From Phragmites australis (Eukaryota > Streptophyta > Magnoliopsida > Poales > Poaceae), in assembly GCF_958298935.1 (NCBI RefSeq), contig NC_084921.1, forward strand, positions 34,288,001 to 34,352,000: 64,000 nt of DNA. The letters run 5' to 3'. Positions 1 to 12,160 of the stretch are shown one piece after another. Positions within the stretch are counted from its first letter, which is position 1. Each line of letters begins with the position of its first letter. Made by a program: the position numbers and the translations under genes. The notes below the pieces were generated by a model that saw only the letters and a program-made list of their open reading frames with translations, had not been told where the DNA came from and ran no database searches.

Positions 1-1225
1 TATCGCTGGAGCTTTTCCTATGCGTTTTGGACCTGAATTTTTTTTGAAGTTTGCGCCGGATGGTCTGGCGATCGGTTTGGATGTCACCAGAGTATTACTT
101 GCAGTAGCCGGTTTGAAGAGTTATACTCATCCGATAGTCCGGCGTTGAGGTGCAGTACACGATGGAGTATTTTTTTCCAGAGAAGGTTGCAGAAGCTCAC
201 TCGGCGTGGTTATATTCAACGGATAGTTCGACGGTTGGTGTTGTGACACTGGAGTATATCACCGGAGTAAATCTTGCAGAGAAGATTGCATCAACTATGG
301 TTGATAGAGTTCTGCTCGCCGGATGATTTGGCGTAGGAACTTATGCTTCGCTGGAGTGTTTTACAACGGCTAATGACAGATTCCAACAGCTAGTTAACGG
401 CTAAATTTTGGACCAGGTAGCACCGGATGTGCTGGTGATGGGGAGACAGAGCATGCCAGACCTTCAAGTGTTCACAGAAAATGGAGGTTGTTAGGCAACG
501 GCTAGTTTTGGACCTCTAACCTATAAATACTCCCCATCTCGTCTCCCTGCAATCTCTTGCGACCCTAGAGAAACCAATACACTTAGTGTGTCATCTAAAG
601 GCAAGAGAGAGCATTTGAGTGATTAGCAAAGTCTTAATTGAAGATTAAGGACTTCATTTATGCTTGGAGAGTAGCAAGTGTGTATCTAGATGTAGTTTAG
701 ACTTGATCTTGGTCAAGTGAAGCTTATAGCTTGTTACTCTTGGTGGTTGACAACACTAGCCAGTCTTGGTGATTGGAGGTACTTTGGTGAGCTCTTGGAA
801 TCTTGTGGGAGCCCCAAGAGAAGGTTTGTGCTCGATTTGATGTCTGCCAATTTGGAGATGGATAAGTGGCAATCATGAGGGAGTCTTGAGTCTTGGTGGA
901 TCAAGAGGGAGTTATATCCTTAGTGGATGGTCCAACAAAGACTAGGGGCAGTGCCAACTCCTCGATATCTCGGGAAAAAAAATCCGATATCCTCTTGCTT
1001 AACTCTTTACATTTTCGCATTTACTTTGAGCATTTCCATACTTGCAAGCTTCTTATTTCCGCATGTGTTAGTTTTTTGCTTGCTTACTTAGTTGTCTTGT
1101 CCTAGCTTGTTCATGTAGTCGTATTTCTTTTCATCTAGGTTAAGGTTACTACTTATTCTAGAAATCGGTAGAAGTCTTATTTTTATGCCCAATTCACCCC
1201 CCTTTTGGGCCATTCGATCCTTTCA
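1..1225 (+). mobile_element. Copia-type (SIRE/Maximus-like) LTR, 3' part, cut by window start
   Basis: The first 400 bases hold repeated ACCGGATNNTCCGG-like and CACCGGAGTA-like motifs, typical of U3 regions of grass Copia LTRs. A TATA box (CTATAAATAC, 521-530) follows, and then a pyrimidine-rich R/U5. The segment ends in CAATTCACCCC..TTTTGGGCC..CGATCCTTTCA, the usual 3' end of this LTR class. No primer binding site follows, so this is a 3' LTR or a solo LTR. The 5' end lies outside the window, so a target-site duplication cannot be tested. Confidence 0.7.
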
Positions 1226-2187
1226 CAGTGCCGGTTCGTGTTACAAACCGGCACTGATACATCAGTACCGGTTTGTGTTACAAACTGGCACTGATACATC
1301 AGTACCGATTTGTAATATGAATCGACACTAATACGAATGGACCTAAATTTTTGTTTCAACACTTTTGGCTCACGTCCATTGATCGGCTAATATTTTCTAG
1401 CATCTCTTGTTCGCTCATCTCTTATCCACTCCATTCCTCTCTCATCCAATCTTTTTTCTCTAAGTTTCTGTGCTCTAAGGAATCAAGTCTCTGCTCTCGA
1501 TTGTAGCTCTCGATCTGCTCATCCACGGCGTGGGTGTCCACCATGGCAAGCTCGTCCATGGCGCGTGCATCCACCACGGCGAGCTCGTCCATGGCGCGGG
1601 CGTCCACCATGGCAAGGTCGTCCACGGTGCGAGCATCCACCATAGCGAGCTCATCCACGGCGCGAAGGATCTGTACAACATGCGTTTTTATAGCTGGTGG
1701 TAGCTTTGCTTTCTTGGTAGCTAGGTAGCCGAGTTGCAGCCAAGAAGATTGGGAGGAGCATGGAGGAGTTACAGCTAGGTAGCTTTGGTTTCTTGATTGC
1801 GTTTTTATACGCGTGGATGCGTGATTCTTTGCTTTGTTGTATTGAATTTGATTGTGAGATATGTTATATGAACGAGATAAGTTGCTTCCGATATTGTTGT
1901 ATGGAATTTGATTGTGAGATGTGTTGTATGGATGAGATGTGTTCGATTTGAGCATACGGCGGTGGTGGCGGCCAGAGCACCACCGACGACAGGAGCAGCA
2001 ACCGAACTGGCTTGAGAATCTCAAGCTGACTCGTTTATTTTTTTGCTCCCAAAAACTTTTCACTGCTGGTTGGAGCCACGAACCGGCAGTAAAAAGAATT
2101 TTTAGTGTCGGTTTTAGACCCAACACTGATAGTCCAACTATCAGTGTCGATTAAAAACCAGTATCTATATGCCTTTCCGTAGTAGTG
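1226..2187. mobile_element. CACTA (En/Spm) fragment, one terminus only
   Basis: The segment starts directly at the LTR end with several copies of AGTGCCGGTT / AACCGGCACTGA, a subterminal repeat seen in grass CACTA elements. It ends with CCGTAGTAGTG, the reverse complement of a CACTACTACGG terminus. The opposite terminus is missing, apparently lost at the LTR junction. The 234-residue minus-strand reading frame across it is a by-product of GC-rich repeats and is not called as a gene. Confidence 0.6.
1520..1665. repeat. 33-bp minisatellite, about 4.5 copies
   Basis: A unit of the form GCGCGGGCGTCCACCATGGC followed by RAGCTCGTCCATG repeats with a 33-base period. As 33 is a multiple of three, all frames stay open, and the minus strand reads as an 11-residue repeat (DELAMVDARAM). 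It sits inside the CACTA fragment. Confidence 0.8.
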
Positions 2188-2754
2188 GTTTTGAGGCATA
2201 AATCAGTGGGAGATGGCTTCATTTCAGCAGGTATCTCAAATCATATTTAACAATAAGGATCGTGCAAGCAATCGCTTATATAAGTGGTTTCACATTGTTT
2301 TTTGTTCAAAGCTAAGTATTTTATCATGTATAGTGGTGGTTAAAGTAGTTTTGAATTATGGGCATTCTAGGACAACATTTATTTTGCACCAGACGTATTA
2401 AAAGTAGGTTGATTAAATGCCAAAAGTCTATTAAGGATGAATCAACATGCATGTATATATACTCTGTACATTGCATTGCTATACTAATATATATTCCGTT
2501 AGAAAATGACCAATTGGCCGGCCGGGAATCAGTAGCAGTCATTCAACGCCCAACTGAGCCTCAAAAAAACATAGTACTTGAGCCTACAGTTTACGCTGAC
2601 ACCGATGTTAAGTACTGTACATCACAGACGATCACATGCAAAAAGAATCTTAAATTAAGCACGCTGATTTCATAAGTTCATTAACACGTCATTCGCATTA
2701 AGAATTGACGGGCCGTATTGTATATTGATCGTGATCAACAGACACCCGCACCCA

Positions 2755-2770
2755 CAAGTTTTATATATTC
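2755..2770 (+). promoter_or_regulatory. Candidate TATA box of the WRKY gene
   Basis: AGTTTTATATATTC lies about 170 bases upstream of the WRKY start codon, in an otherwise non-repetitive stretch. A leader starting about 30 bases downstream would be about 140 bases long and lack introns. The call rests on spacing and composition alone. Confidence 0.35.
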
Positions 2771-2935
2771 TCCATTCCGAAAAGTCGTATCTTGCGCCTA
2801 TCCTAGCACGCTTTTGCAGCCGAAAAAAAAAAAACAAATGGGCGCAGAGAGTCGAGACTAGTTGAAAGCTCAAACCCTCATTTCCACGCCTCTCCTCCCT
2901 TTCCACACTAAACTCCACACAGGTTCCCACTCCCC

Positions 2936-5028
2936 ATGTCTTCTGGAGGAGGCGGAGGCGGAGATCATCATGGCTATGGCCTCTACCACCAGCACGGCCA
3001 TGGTCACCTCGCCCGCGCCGATGGCGCCGAGTACGTGTTCAACAGCAACGACATGGAGAGCTTCTTCTTCAATCAGCCGGCGGCGGCGAGCGCCGGTGGA
3101 GGTAGCATAACCGGCGCCGATGAGCTCATACCGCCGTATACCAGCATCACGGACTACCTGCAGGGGTTCCTGGACCCCGCCGGGCTAGCTCGGCACCTCG
3201 ACGTGCCGTGCTCGGCGGAGGATGCGCCGGTCAAGAACGAGCTGTCTGTCGATGTGAGTCACGACAGTCAGGGCACAAGTGGCGCTGCCGGAGAAGGGGC
3301 GGCCCTGTTCACACCGAACTCGTCGGTGTCTCTCTCGTCCAGCGACCGGGAGAGGGAGGGCCAGCCTCGCCGGTGCAAGAAGGGCAGGGCGAAGGCTGAG
3401 GAGGAGATGACAGCGGAGGCGGATGAGAAAGTTCAGGAAGATGGGGAGAGTTCCCAGAAAACGTAGGTTCTCATCAATTTGATGCTACTGATCTTTGCGT
3501 TCATCTTGAGTTCTTGCTTTATTTCTTCTAAGTGCATCTCTCTTCAGGAGTGCTGCTTCTTCTTGGTGCATGTTAGATCTAGTCCTACTGTTGCTTATAT
3601 GAACATAAATTTTCCCTTAGCTAGGTTTATTTCTCTTTTACATGGTGTGAACATTAGGGTTTGCTATGATTACTACTTTAGGGTTCTTATAGTTCATTAC
3701 GAAGACACCAATTGAGATCCTGCTAGCTCCAGAATCCAGATTACGTAGTTGTGTTTTCCTCTTCTTTAGCCTTTCTTTCCGTTTCTTTTTTGTTCCGTTT
3801 CCAATATGACTTTCTAGATCATTTGGTACTATTAAATTTAATAAGCGACGTACTCTCCAGAAGAGATCTTCCTTGGAATTCATCAATTGCTGCGTGTGCG
3901 TGCTGCAGCTTCAAATTTTGACCAACTAGCTTCATCTCTGAAGATTTAATCCAAGATTTTTTCTCTTTTTATAACATATTAGAGGATTATAAATGATATA
4001 TCCCAAAGCAACTAAATTAATCTACTACAGATCTAGAATATCTTCTGCAAAAATAACTAATCTGGATATGACATGTTCGGTCGATCCCATTATATAGTCT
4101 TGCCACACCAGGTCACTATAGATCTACAGCACTTGTTAGACTAATTGGCGCTAAAATCTGTGACATAAAATAGCTACTCCATCTAACTCTAGCTAGCTAG
4201 CTTGCATCCAGATCAAATCTGTCTGATGTGTTCATAATTGCCCTTGTAATTAACTGCAGGAACAAACCCAAGAAGAAAGCCGAGAAGAGGCAGAAGCAGC
4301 CCCGAGTCGCCTTCCTCACCAAGAGCGAGGTCGATCACCTCGAGGACGGCTACCGGTGGCGAAAATACGGCCAGAAGGCAGTCAAGAACAGCCCTTATCC
4401 AAGGTTTATATACTTTCACAGTTTCACTTGTTCTTCCATCGTATATGTAGCCATTATAATTGCATGAGCTATAATATAAATATGTATATGTATATGTATA
4501 TATATATATATACACATATACATATATACATATATAGATATATAGATATATATATGCTACGAGCAATATTAACGAAGGTGCCCAATGCATTGTACCTTAC
4601 TTTCTCATATTTGAATTTTCCGGCCAATATAATGCAGGAGCTACTACCGGTGCACGACGCCGAAGTGCGGCGTGAAGAAGCGCGTGGAGAGGTCGTACCA
4701 GGACCCGTCGACGGTGATCACGACGTACGAGGGGCAGCACACGCACCACAGCCCCACCAGCCTCCGCACCGGCGGCGCGCATCTCTTCATGCCCAGCGCG
4801 CACGCGCTGCAGCAGCACCTCATGCCGTCCGGCTCCTTCCGCCCGGACCTGATGAGCATGATGCACCCCATCCCAATGGGCGCAAGCCCTAGCATGTACC
4901 TGCCAAGTATGCCTCCTCCTCCTCCAATGGCACCAACACCTCCCGCTCCTCCTCTTCAGCAGCACCACTTCACTGACTACGCCCTCTTGCAAGACTTTTT
5001 CCCTTCCACGATGCCCACCAACCCATGA
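2936..5028 (+). CDS. WRKY: WRKY transcription factor, group IIc (WRKY28/71-like clade)
   Basis: Predicted nuclear DNA-binding protein recognising W-boxes (TTGACC/T). Three exons are supported: 2936-3462, 4260-4403 and 4638-5028, with donors GTAGGT and GTTTAT and acceptors CTGCAG and ATGCAG. They give 353 residues. The WRKY domain has WRKYGQK at about residues 209-215 and a C-X4-C-X23-H-X-H zinc finger (C229, C234, H258, H260), the group II pattern. The second intron splits the Arg codon of the PRSYYRC motif, the position conserved in this group. The N-terminus is Gly/His-rich and then acidic/Ser-rich. A Lys/Arg-rich stretch just before the domain is a likely nuclear signal. The C-terminal tail is Pro/Met/Gln-rich. 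The ATG chosen is the first in frame. The domain and the [14 protein letters not shown] N-terminal motif fit the WRKY28/71/8 clade. The exact orthologue is not assigned. No lesions were seen. Confidence 0.93.
4479..4556. repeat. AT-rich microsatellite (TATA/TATG/TACA) in WRKY intron 2
   Basis: About 78 bases of alternating purine-pyrimidine TATATG, TATATA, CACATA and GATATA repeats lie between exons 2 and 3 of the WRKY gene. Such tracts are length-variable, so this could serve as an intragenic marker. Confidence 0.85.
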
Positions 5029-6054
5029 CTAACTGCTACACACAATTAGCTAGACTAGATCGACATGATCGATGCTTTTGAAATACTTGATCGAATTGCG
5101 CCAATTGTGATCACCTGACCCGGTACTTGAGCTTGGTCTTCCATGGTGAAGGTATTGGTATTATTAAGAGTAATCAATCTGCTGCAAGCTTTCATCTTAA
5201 ACTGGTGCTTGCATTTCTTCCTTTTCCATTTGTCAACTTCACCCGCGGATTGGAGTACTTTATGACTTTAACTTGAACGGCAACATAATTTATGTACACA
5301 CCTCTAGACTTCTTGTACATGTACTAGAGTATATCATGTGACCTCATTGACTCACTTGTGAGAAAGAGGAGTATTTCATTTTCCCTAGTTCCCGTGTGAA
5401 ATTAAAGAAGATGACATCTCCACCTGTGCTTGTTCCTATAGCATGCTTACAAACAAGCTGGTGCTTCCGTGGATGACTGGTTCAGCTTCTTTTGTCCATG
5501 TGTATAAAACTGGAACTGAGACGACGGTATATGGGGAAAAAAGAAAAAATTTTGATTGCTTTGGTGTTGATTTATTTCACTGAAATGGTTTCTTTTGGGA
5601 GTAGCTGCCCTTGTGGTGATTTGGTTCAATGTTCGTCGTTCGATGGCAGGAGTACAAGTGTACAACTGAGAGGAGAATAAGTAATTTGATGGGGGTGTCG
5701 GTCCCGGCCGTCCGTGTGATATTTATCGCTGATAGCTGTGGACTAGCTTGCTCTCATATATGAGGCTGTGATTTTAATTTGATTTCTTTGGTACCGGCAT
5801 ATGTTATTATACTGATCGAGATGAAAATAAAAGAATTGATGGGTGTCCGGTCTCAAATTTGTCAATTGTGTGTTATGGCATTATATATGTTCATCGCTGG
5901 TGTGAATTTGCACGATATTGCTACATGTGAAGATTTATCTAGTTTTGTACACTTTCCCTCTCTTACATGTAGAAAGTTTCAAAATTTTATATGGTATTCT
6001 AAATTCTAGTTCATGCATAGTTTCAGTGCAGGGACAAATTAATTTGCAAAGATT
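5029..6054. other. WRKY 3' flank, no gene seen
   Basis: AT-rich sequence with no supported coding potential. The first few hundred bases are likely the WRKY 3' UTR. AATAAA-like strings (for example near 5824) are present, but no single polyadenylation site can be chosen. Confidence 0.5.
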
Positions 6055-7102
6055 CACTACTATAAAAACTCTCATCAGTGTCGGTTTAAAATCGCTATCA
6101 GTGACGGATTTTGAACCGACACTGATTACTCGGTACTGATAGTCACTGAATATTAGTATCGGGTATAGAACCAACATTGAAAATCACTATCAGTGCCGGT
6201 TAGTGGATCCAACCGACACCGATAGTGGACTATCAATGCTCAATGGTATCTGTGTCGGTTGGAGCTACCAACCGGCACTGATAGTCTCAATCTCGATTCA
6301 ACATTTTTGGACGGAAAAAGCTTTAAAAAAAACTTTTTCACGACCAGGGGCACCCAACCAGAGGGTGCCCACCCGAACGTGTCCAATATTCGCAAGTCAC
6401 ATGATATTCACTCACATGTGGCAACCAAGACTCAAACTCAAGACCTTATAGTCTGTGCGCACGTGTGACCCCTCTAACCATCTCAGCTATCGTCCGTTCG
6501 TGAGTATAATAGCACAATAAATCCTTTTGACATCTTCTGACTGAATGTTTGAATGACTATTTAGACATCTAAATGATCTCAAATGAAAAAGTTGTCAACT
6601 CCAAAGTTTTATATCTCGTCGAGTTCTACAATTTTCATATAATGTTTTCCCCATATGATTTTATGTGAAAAAGTTATGAATTTTTTAATGTGAGCTGTCA
6701 TCGATCATCGATACAACTTTATTATAACTATTTGGGTATTTAAATGACCACAAATTAAAAAAAAAAATCAACTACAAAGTTGTAGATCTCACCGAGAGCT
6801 CTAATTTTTATATAAAGTTTTTCTCCATCCGACTTCGTGCGAAAAAATTATGAATTTTTTAAAATGAGCTGTAACAGTAGCAATCTTCAGTGCCGGTTCG
6901 TAGCTAGAACCAGAACTGATGTATTAGTGTCGTTTCATGTCTAGAACCGGTATTGATACAATCATTATTAGTGCCGGTTCTTTGCTTCTCAGTCGTTGTT
7001 TGCGCGTGGAAGTTTAATAATCGGCACTGATATGTCTTCAGTGCCGATTACTGTTGAACCGGTACTGACATAACGCTACATATATGGTGTTATATAGTAG
7101 TG
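6055..7102. mobile_element. Complete non-autonomous CACTA element
   Basis: It begins CACTACTATAAA and ends ATATAGTAGTG, giving a 10-bp terminal inverted repeat (CACTACTATA). It is flanked on both sides by ATT (6052-6054 and 7103-7105), matching the 3-bp target duplication of CACTA elements. Subterminal copies of CAGTGYCGGTT and its complement crowd both ends. The 1048-bp body has no transposase. Its middle carries the ATCAACTACAAAGTTGTAGATCTC-type internal repeat that also occurs, inverted, in the element at 61401. Confidence 0.88.
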
Positions 7103-7216
7103 ATTCGAAAGTACTAGTCAATTGGTAGATACAGTTTCCTGCTCTAGTCAAATTAGCATATACTGCATATAGTTAATCATTCAGCTGCGACATTTTATAG
7201 GATAGGTAATTGGGTA

Positions 7217-7448
7217 CTCCTGTAGTCACTAATAAGTGACACTTAGGACAACAAAATTATCCTCAAGACATAATTTTGAGCACAGTTTTTATAGTAATAT
7301 ATTTACAAAGTATAGGAAAATTACAATGTTATAAATTACTATTCAAGACAAATATGATCATCATATAATTTTCAAATATTTAGTCTCAATATTTAAATAT
7401 GTACTAATAATCAGTGAAAACATCACTTATTTTGTGACATGGAGGGAG
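7217..7448. mobile_element. Stowaway-like (Tc1/mariner) MITE
   Basis: The left end reads CTCCTGTAGTCACTAATAAG. The right end is the complement of CTCCCTCCATGTCACAAAAT, close to the canonical CTCCCTCCGTCCC terminus. TA dinucleotides flank both ends (7215-7216 and 7449-7450). The body is 232 bp, AT-rich and non-coding. Confidence 0.8.
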
Positions 7449-7450
7449 TA

Positions 7451-8041
7451 GGTATAGTAGATTTAAGCATGCATGAACTTTGCTTTAAAAAACGTTATAT
7501 TTTTATTCTTTTTAATTAATACTCTGTAATTCATTTCAAGATCTTGTTTATATTCTTTACTCTCGAGTTGAAGGAAACTTTTTAAACCCCTTAACGCTTG
7601 GCTAGCTAGTTGGCTTCACGAACTAATGTCAGACAGTGCTGATGCGGGGTATATTGCTATCTTCGAGTACACATGCATGCATGGAATGATAAACTTACGG
7701 CCGAACAGCTTCTTATTCTACTCGATCCCTAGAATTGATATTGTATCTTATTTGCCACGGTAAAGTTGCAGCTTTGTTCCAGTTTTCCTCTTTGATCTAG
7801 CTGAATTCCCTAGTTTTTGGCAGTCAAGACTAAGTGCCATGTCTTCGACCGATTCCCTCTGCCGCCATTTTTGACCAAGCTTATTTTCCCCTCTTATGCT
7901 ATATACTTTAAGACACATACGTGAAAGCTAGGGCATAAATTAGTAGTTCCTATCTACGCATCCTATATTGACCAGGTGCAGAAATAGGATTGCCGGTAGG
8001 TAGCCCTTGGGAAAACAAAAGAAGAAAAAAACAAGTCAATC
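7451..8041. other. Intergenic, no feature seen
   Basis: AT-rich, low-copy-looking sequence with no long reading frame and no recognised terminal repeats. Confidence 0.5.
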
Positions 8042-9240
8042 TGTTGGTGCGGAATTAGGCAACACCTCGTCAATACGGGTTCATCAAGGATACTTGTCGC
8101 TTTTCGCAGTGACGCGTGACTTGTTTACAAGCAAACAAGTAAAGGTTTCGATCGGCAACCTCAGGGATCGCCGCCTGGACGATTTACGAGCAAATCGACA
8201 AAGAACTATCACTCGAACCATAGGGATTCGAAGTAGCAGCGAAGAACTAACCCTAAATTGCAGAAAAGTAAAGGCAAAATGAAAAGTAGATGCAATAAAT
8301 GCGATTGATTGATGGATATGCAACCGGCCTTCACCCCTCGACTATTTATAAGGGGGTATAGTCTTGACCTAGGGAATCGAGGTAGGACTCTATTCCAACC
8401 CTAAACATGTCCTGTTCGGCTAAAATCGTAAAAGAGATCCGAACAAATCCACGAATCCACTTCGATTCAGTTTCGGACTGAACACCGGATGGTCCGGTTA
8501 GAACAAACTGCAGAACACCGGACCATCCAACGAGTTCACTCAGCCGAAACTCTAAGACTCGATTTTACACACACTGGATATTCCGATGTCACATTTATAT
8601 TCACCGGAGTATGTCACTGAACCAATATTTGCAGATAGCAACTTTTGACAAGAGAGCACATCTACCCTTATCGGATGCTTCGGTGTACACCAGACACCCT
8701 CACCGGACTAATATTTGCAGAGAACACTTTTTTTTTTGCAAAGTTTTCTTTTTGAACGCACCGGATGATCCGGCGATCATCAAAGACCTCACTGTACAAT
8801 TTTCACCAGAGAACATTTTTTGGGCTAAAAACCTTCTTCTTCTCACCGGATAGTCTGGTGATACCTCGGAATCTCCACTAGACTATTTCTTCCAGAGAGC
8901 AAATTTTCGGCGCAAATTGACCTTCTACATACCGGATAGTCCGGCGTTTTCACTGCATCATTCGCCGGACTATTTTATACAGAGAGCATGATTTGTTGCA
9001 CCAAATTTTCATCCCATTCTCCGGATAGCCCGGCATTCAATGAGCCCCTCATCGGACTATTTTTTCCAGAAAATATGTCTTCTGACCGAAATCGAACTAC
9101 AAATACCGAATAGTCTGACGATAACACGGCATTGATCACCGGACTATCTTGTATATATAAAAAAATCTAGCCGTGCCATTTTTTTTCCATCAACACAATC
9201 CATGCTCATATGTTCCGTCGATTTTTGTGGAAACAGCGCG
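8042..9240 (-). mobile_element. Solo or truncated LTR, minus strand, with CCGGAT/CCGGAC motif array
   Basis: Read on the minus strand, the U3-like part (about 9240-8450) carries many ACCGGATAGTCCGG / CACCGGACTAT motifs. It is followed by a TATA box (TTATAAATAG near 8345), then an R/U5-like part ending near TTCCGCACCAACA at 8042. No internal retrotransposon genes adjoin it. The outer (U3) boundary is approximate. Confidence 0.5.
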
Positions 9241-9679
9241 AGCACTGTTAGGATCCCTTAAGAGAGAAATAGAGTGTACTTACACGAGGAAAAAAAATAC
9301 CCACCACAAACGGTGGCTCAGCCAAAGAAAAAACATCGCCTAGTCTATCTATGCTAAAAAAGTAGAAAGCTCAGACGTGACATCAGCCTTGCATGAACAG
9401 TGTTCGTCGCTGCAGAAGAATTTCTTCCACCATCTGGTTTGCAACTTGGTCAGGAGACTTTGCCGTGTTTTGAAATGTGCAACGATTCCTAAAGATGAGT
9501 AGTATAGAATTATCATATCCGAATATCCTAGATTTTACTATATTCTCATGCTATATCTCTGTCTCCAGGAAAGGAGTCTCTGGATATATGAAAACTGCTC
9601 GTAAGCAGGTTCTACACGGAAAGGAGTCAGATGCTATACGACAGCCCCCATATATATATATGGAGCTAGGGGTGAAAGG
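9241..9679. other. Intergenic, no feature seen
   Basis: No supported gene, terminal repeat or RNA. Short reading frames here have no recognisable domain. Confidence 0.45.
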
Positions 9680-10680
9680 ACACTGATCTCGTCTAGAGGC
9701 ACTAATTTCTAGAGGCAGTTTGTAACTGGTTTTCATAGATGTTTATCGCAACCGTCTGTGATCGAAAGCCTATAAAAATGAACGATTTTCACAAGTACAA
9801 AATAGAACACCTGTGAAAATCTATTTCCACAGGTAGTTCACTATTTCTACATGCGGTTCTCTTAAGGAACCGTATGTGAAAAACCATTTCCATAGGCGCC
9901 TTAAGTGAACTGCCTGTGGAAATGGTTTTTACAGGCGGCACACTTTAGCGTCTGTCTATAGATAGATAGATAAATTTTCACAGGCGAGTAAAATAAGGAC
10001 TCGCTTGTGGTATGTATTTCATTAAAAAATTAAGAATGATATATATTTTATTCACTCCAAATTTTAACACATTTTTAAGACATATTTCAAACATCATAGA
10101 TTTCAACAGCATTTGAATCAACATAAGTCCAATATTCACAAGTACAATATTTTTACATCACAGGTCAATTTACATCACAAGCCAACATTGCTAAGAGTCT
10201 TTCCTCTCCCACTTACAAAGCCTCGGATGGCTAGCTAATTCGCCTTCGAGATCAAAGAATCTGTCACTCTTGTTGATGACTTCGTGCATAATGAATGCAC
10301 ATGTCACGTTGGATATTTTGGATATCTTTGTTTGTGAGAGATGTGTTGGTATGTTCGATCATCCGTGCCTAAAATGAAAACACAACTAAAAGAGTTAAAC
10401 CACTACTGACAACGAAAATAGAACCAAATAAGAATGTGCAAGCGCAATGATGACTTATGTCCTCGGGGTTCGTTTTGTACCTCCCATTTACCTTAAGAAA
10501 CTTGCAAACATAATATCCACAAAAGAATGATATCGAAACCTTGCTTGTGGCACTAAAAAAACGAGACATATTTGTTAGTTCAATAAGACTCTTCGTCATA
10601 AATAGTGAGATACAAGTATTAGAGGTGTGTTATTACCGAAAAGTGTGTACAGACTGCCATCGCGTTCGGCTTGGCCGTAT
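9680..10680 (-). mobile_element. CACTA fragment, terminal region plus 3' coding remnant
   Basis: The segment opens with CACTGATCTCGT. It carries many copies of TTTCACAGGCG / CCTGTGGAAA, a CACTA subterminal repeat, to about 10020. The following minus-strand region resembles the 3' end of a CACTA second gene. Only one terminus was found, so this is a truncated copy. The inner boundary, where a Gypsy-like LTR begins, is approximate. Confidence 0.5.
10369..10599 (-). pseudogene. Remnant of CACTA-encoded Ulp1-like (C48) peptidase domain
   Basis: The translation (10527 down to about 10432) contains [21 protein letters not shown]. This fits the catalytic-Cys end of Ulp1/C48-type peptidase domains carried by many grass CACTA elements, where the pattern is CG-x-YVC-x-FL. 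The catalytic Cys neighbourhood is present. The His/Asp part of the domain lies upstream in the gene and was not found. The piece is a 3' exon remnant without a start and is not a host gene. The assignment is by motif recognition only. Confidence 0.5.
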
Positions 10681-10819
10681 CGTGTATCCCATTTCAAAAT
10701 CTTTTTAACTCAAAACACCAAAGAGAAAGAAAAAGAAAAGGAACTCTAATGCATTTACCTGGCTCATAGCAAAACTCAACATGCAATGCACATAAAATAA
10801 TAATCTATATTGATTGATT

Positions 10820-12046
10820 ATTTATGAAAATAGGTTTTAAACCTATTCTATTAGTGAAGCTACTTACTAATGTTGGAAACTTTTAACAAGAGTTGCAAAT
10901 TCTAAGATCTAATCGTGATTGGGTACACATTCTAAGATCTAATCGTGATTGGGTTCTGAATGGGTATTCTAAGATCTAATCATGGTCGTGTAGATCGGAT
11001 CCGATGGCTTGGAAGAAAGGAGGCGGTCAGAGAGGGATGGGACGGCAGAGACCGAGGGAGACACGGTGGTGCAAGGCCAAAGATGTCACCGGATGGCGCT
11101 TCGGCATGCGGAGAATGACAACGAGCGGTGGAACGGGGGGAGGAGGTCATATGGGTCTCGATTTGGGGCTTACCATAGGTGGCTTAGCTTTGGAAGGGGC
11201 TTGACGACGACAGGGCGGAGGAGGAGCTCAGGAACTCATTGGGAAGGCGGCTCCAGCGATCGGGGAAACAAACCAACGACAATAGGGGCTCTAGGAAGGG
11301 TCAGCGGTCCTGCTAGGCGACTCGGTTGGGTCAGAGCGGCGTCTAGGTCAGCTCAGCAAGTGAGCTAGATGGAGGTGGCGGCCATGGTGGTGGTGGAGCT
11401 CGAATTCGGTGAGTTTTGGGATGAGATGAGAACGGGAGGGGGCAGGGACTTATATAGGCGGGTGAGGGCCTCTTGGGGCGTCTCAGGACTCAAGGGCGGT
11501 GGTGGACTCGTGCTCCACTCAGACTCGACGGCGACGGTGGTGGAATCTGTGTTAGAGACGATGGGCGCTCACGGGTTCAAAAGCAGGAAGCGGTCGAGGT
11601 GTCTTCGGGCGCGGGTGGCAGCGCGGGCTGGCACAGAGGCAAGCTGGGCTGGGCGCGGAAAGCAGGCCGAGAGCGGGGGAGAGCAAGGCAGGCCAGGCCA
11701 GCTGGCTGGGCGGGCCGAAAGGGAGAGGAAGCGAGCCGGTGAGGGAGAAAGGGTTGGGCTGGGAATTAGATTAGGTTTAAGGCTGGTTTAGGACTTAGGT
11801 TTTCTATTTCTATTCTATTTCTAATCCTTTCCAAACTAGCGCAAAACAACTCCAAATGGAAGCCAAGAAAAACCATTAAAACCCTACATGCCTAATCCAG
11901 CATGAAATGCATTTCAACCAAAATATATCATATATCAAATTAGATTTAATTTAGAAAAATAGGTTTTATCCTATTCTATTTATTCAAACCCTAATTAATT
12001 CTAGGAAAATTTTAAGAAATTGATAAATTTCAAAATCAGGGTGTTA
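10820..12046 (+). mobile_element. Gypsy-type LTR, 3' portion (ends GGGTGTTACA)
   Basis: The segment ends AATCAGGGTGTTACA, the complement of the TGTAACACCC terminus of many grass Gypsy (Tekay/Del-like) LTRs. The sequence AAAATAGGTTTTA..CCTATTCTATT occurs near both 10825 and 11955. A GC-rich region (11000-11760) between AT-rich ends has open frames with no recognisable domain. Three direct copies of TTCTAAGATCTAATCRTG lie at about 10890-10985. The 5' end is not clear. Confidence 0.4.
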
Positions 12047-12160
12047 CAACAGCTACATCAACGAGTTACTAGTCGAGGGTCTATGTGTCGTAGTGAAGCT
12101 AGTGGAGGGGGCCTTGACGCCGGACTCCAGCTAGAGTATGAAGCATCTAGGCCCCTCATT

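Noticed and set aside
1422..2126. 234-residue minus-strand reading frame
   Set aside because: It spans CACTA terminal repeats and a 33-bp minisatellite open in every frame, with no domain; the frame is a composition effect.
4213..4590. 125-residue minus-strand frame across WRKY exon 2 and the intron
   Set aside because: It is antisense to the WRKY domain and runs into the AT microsatellite; the plus-strand exons explain the region.
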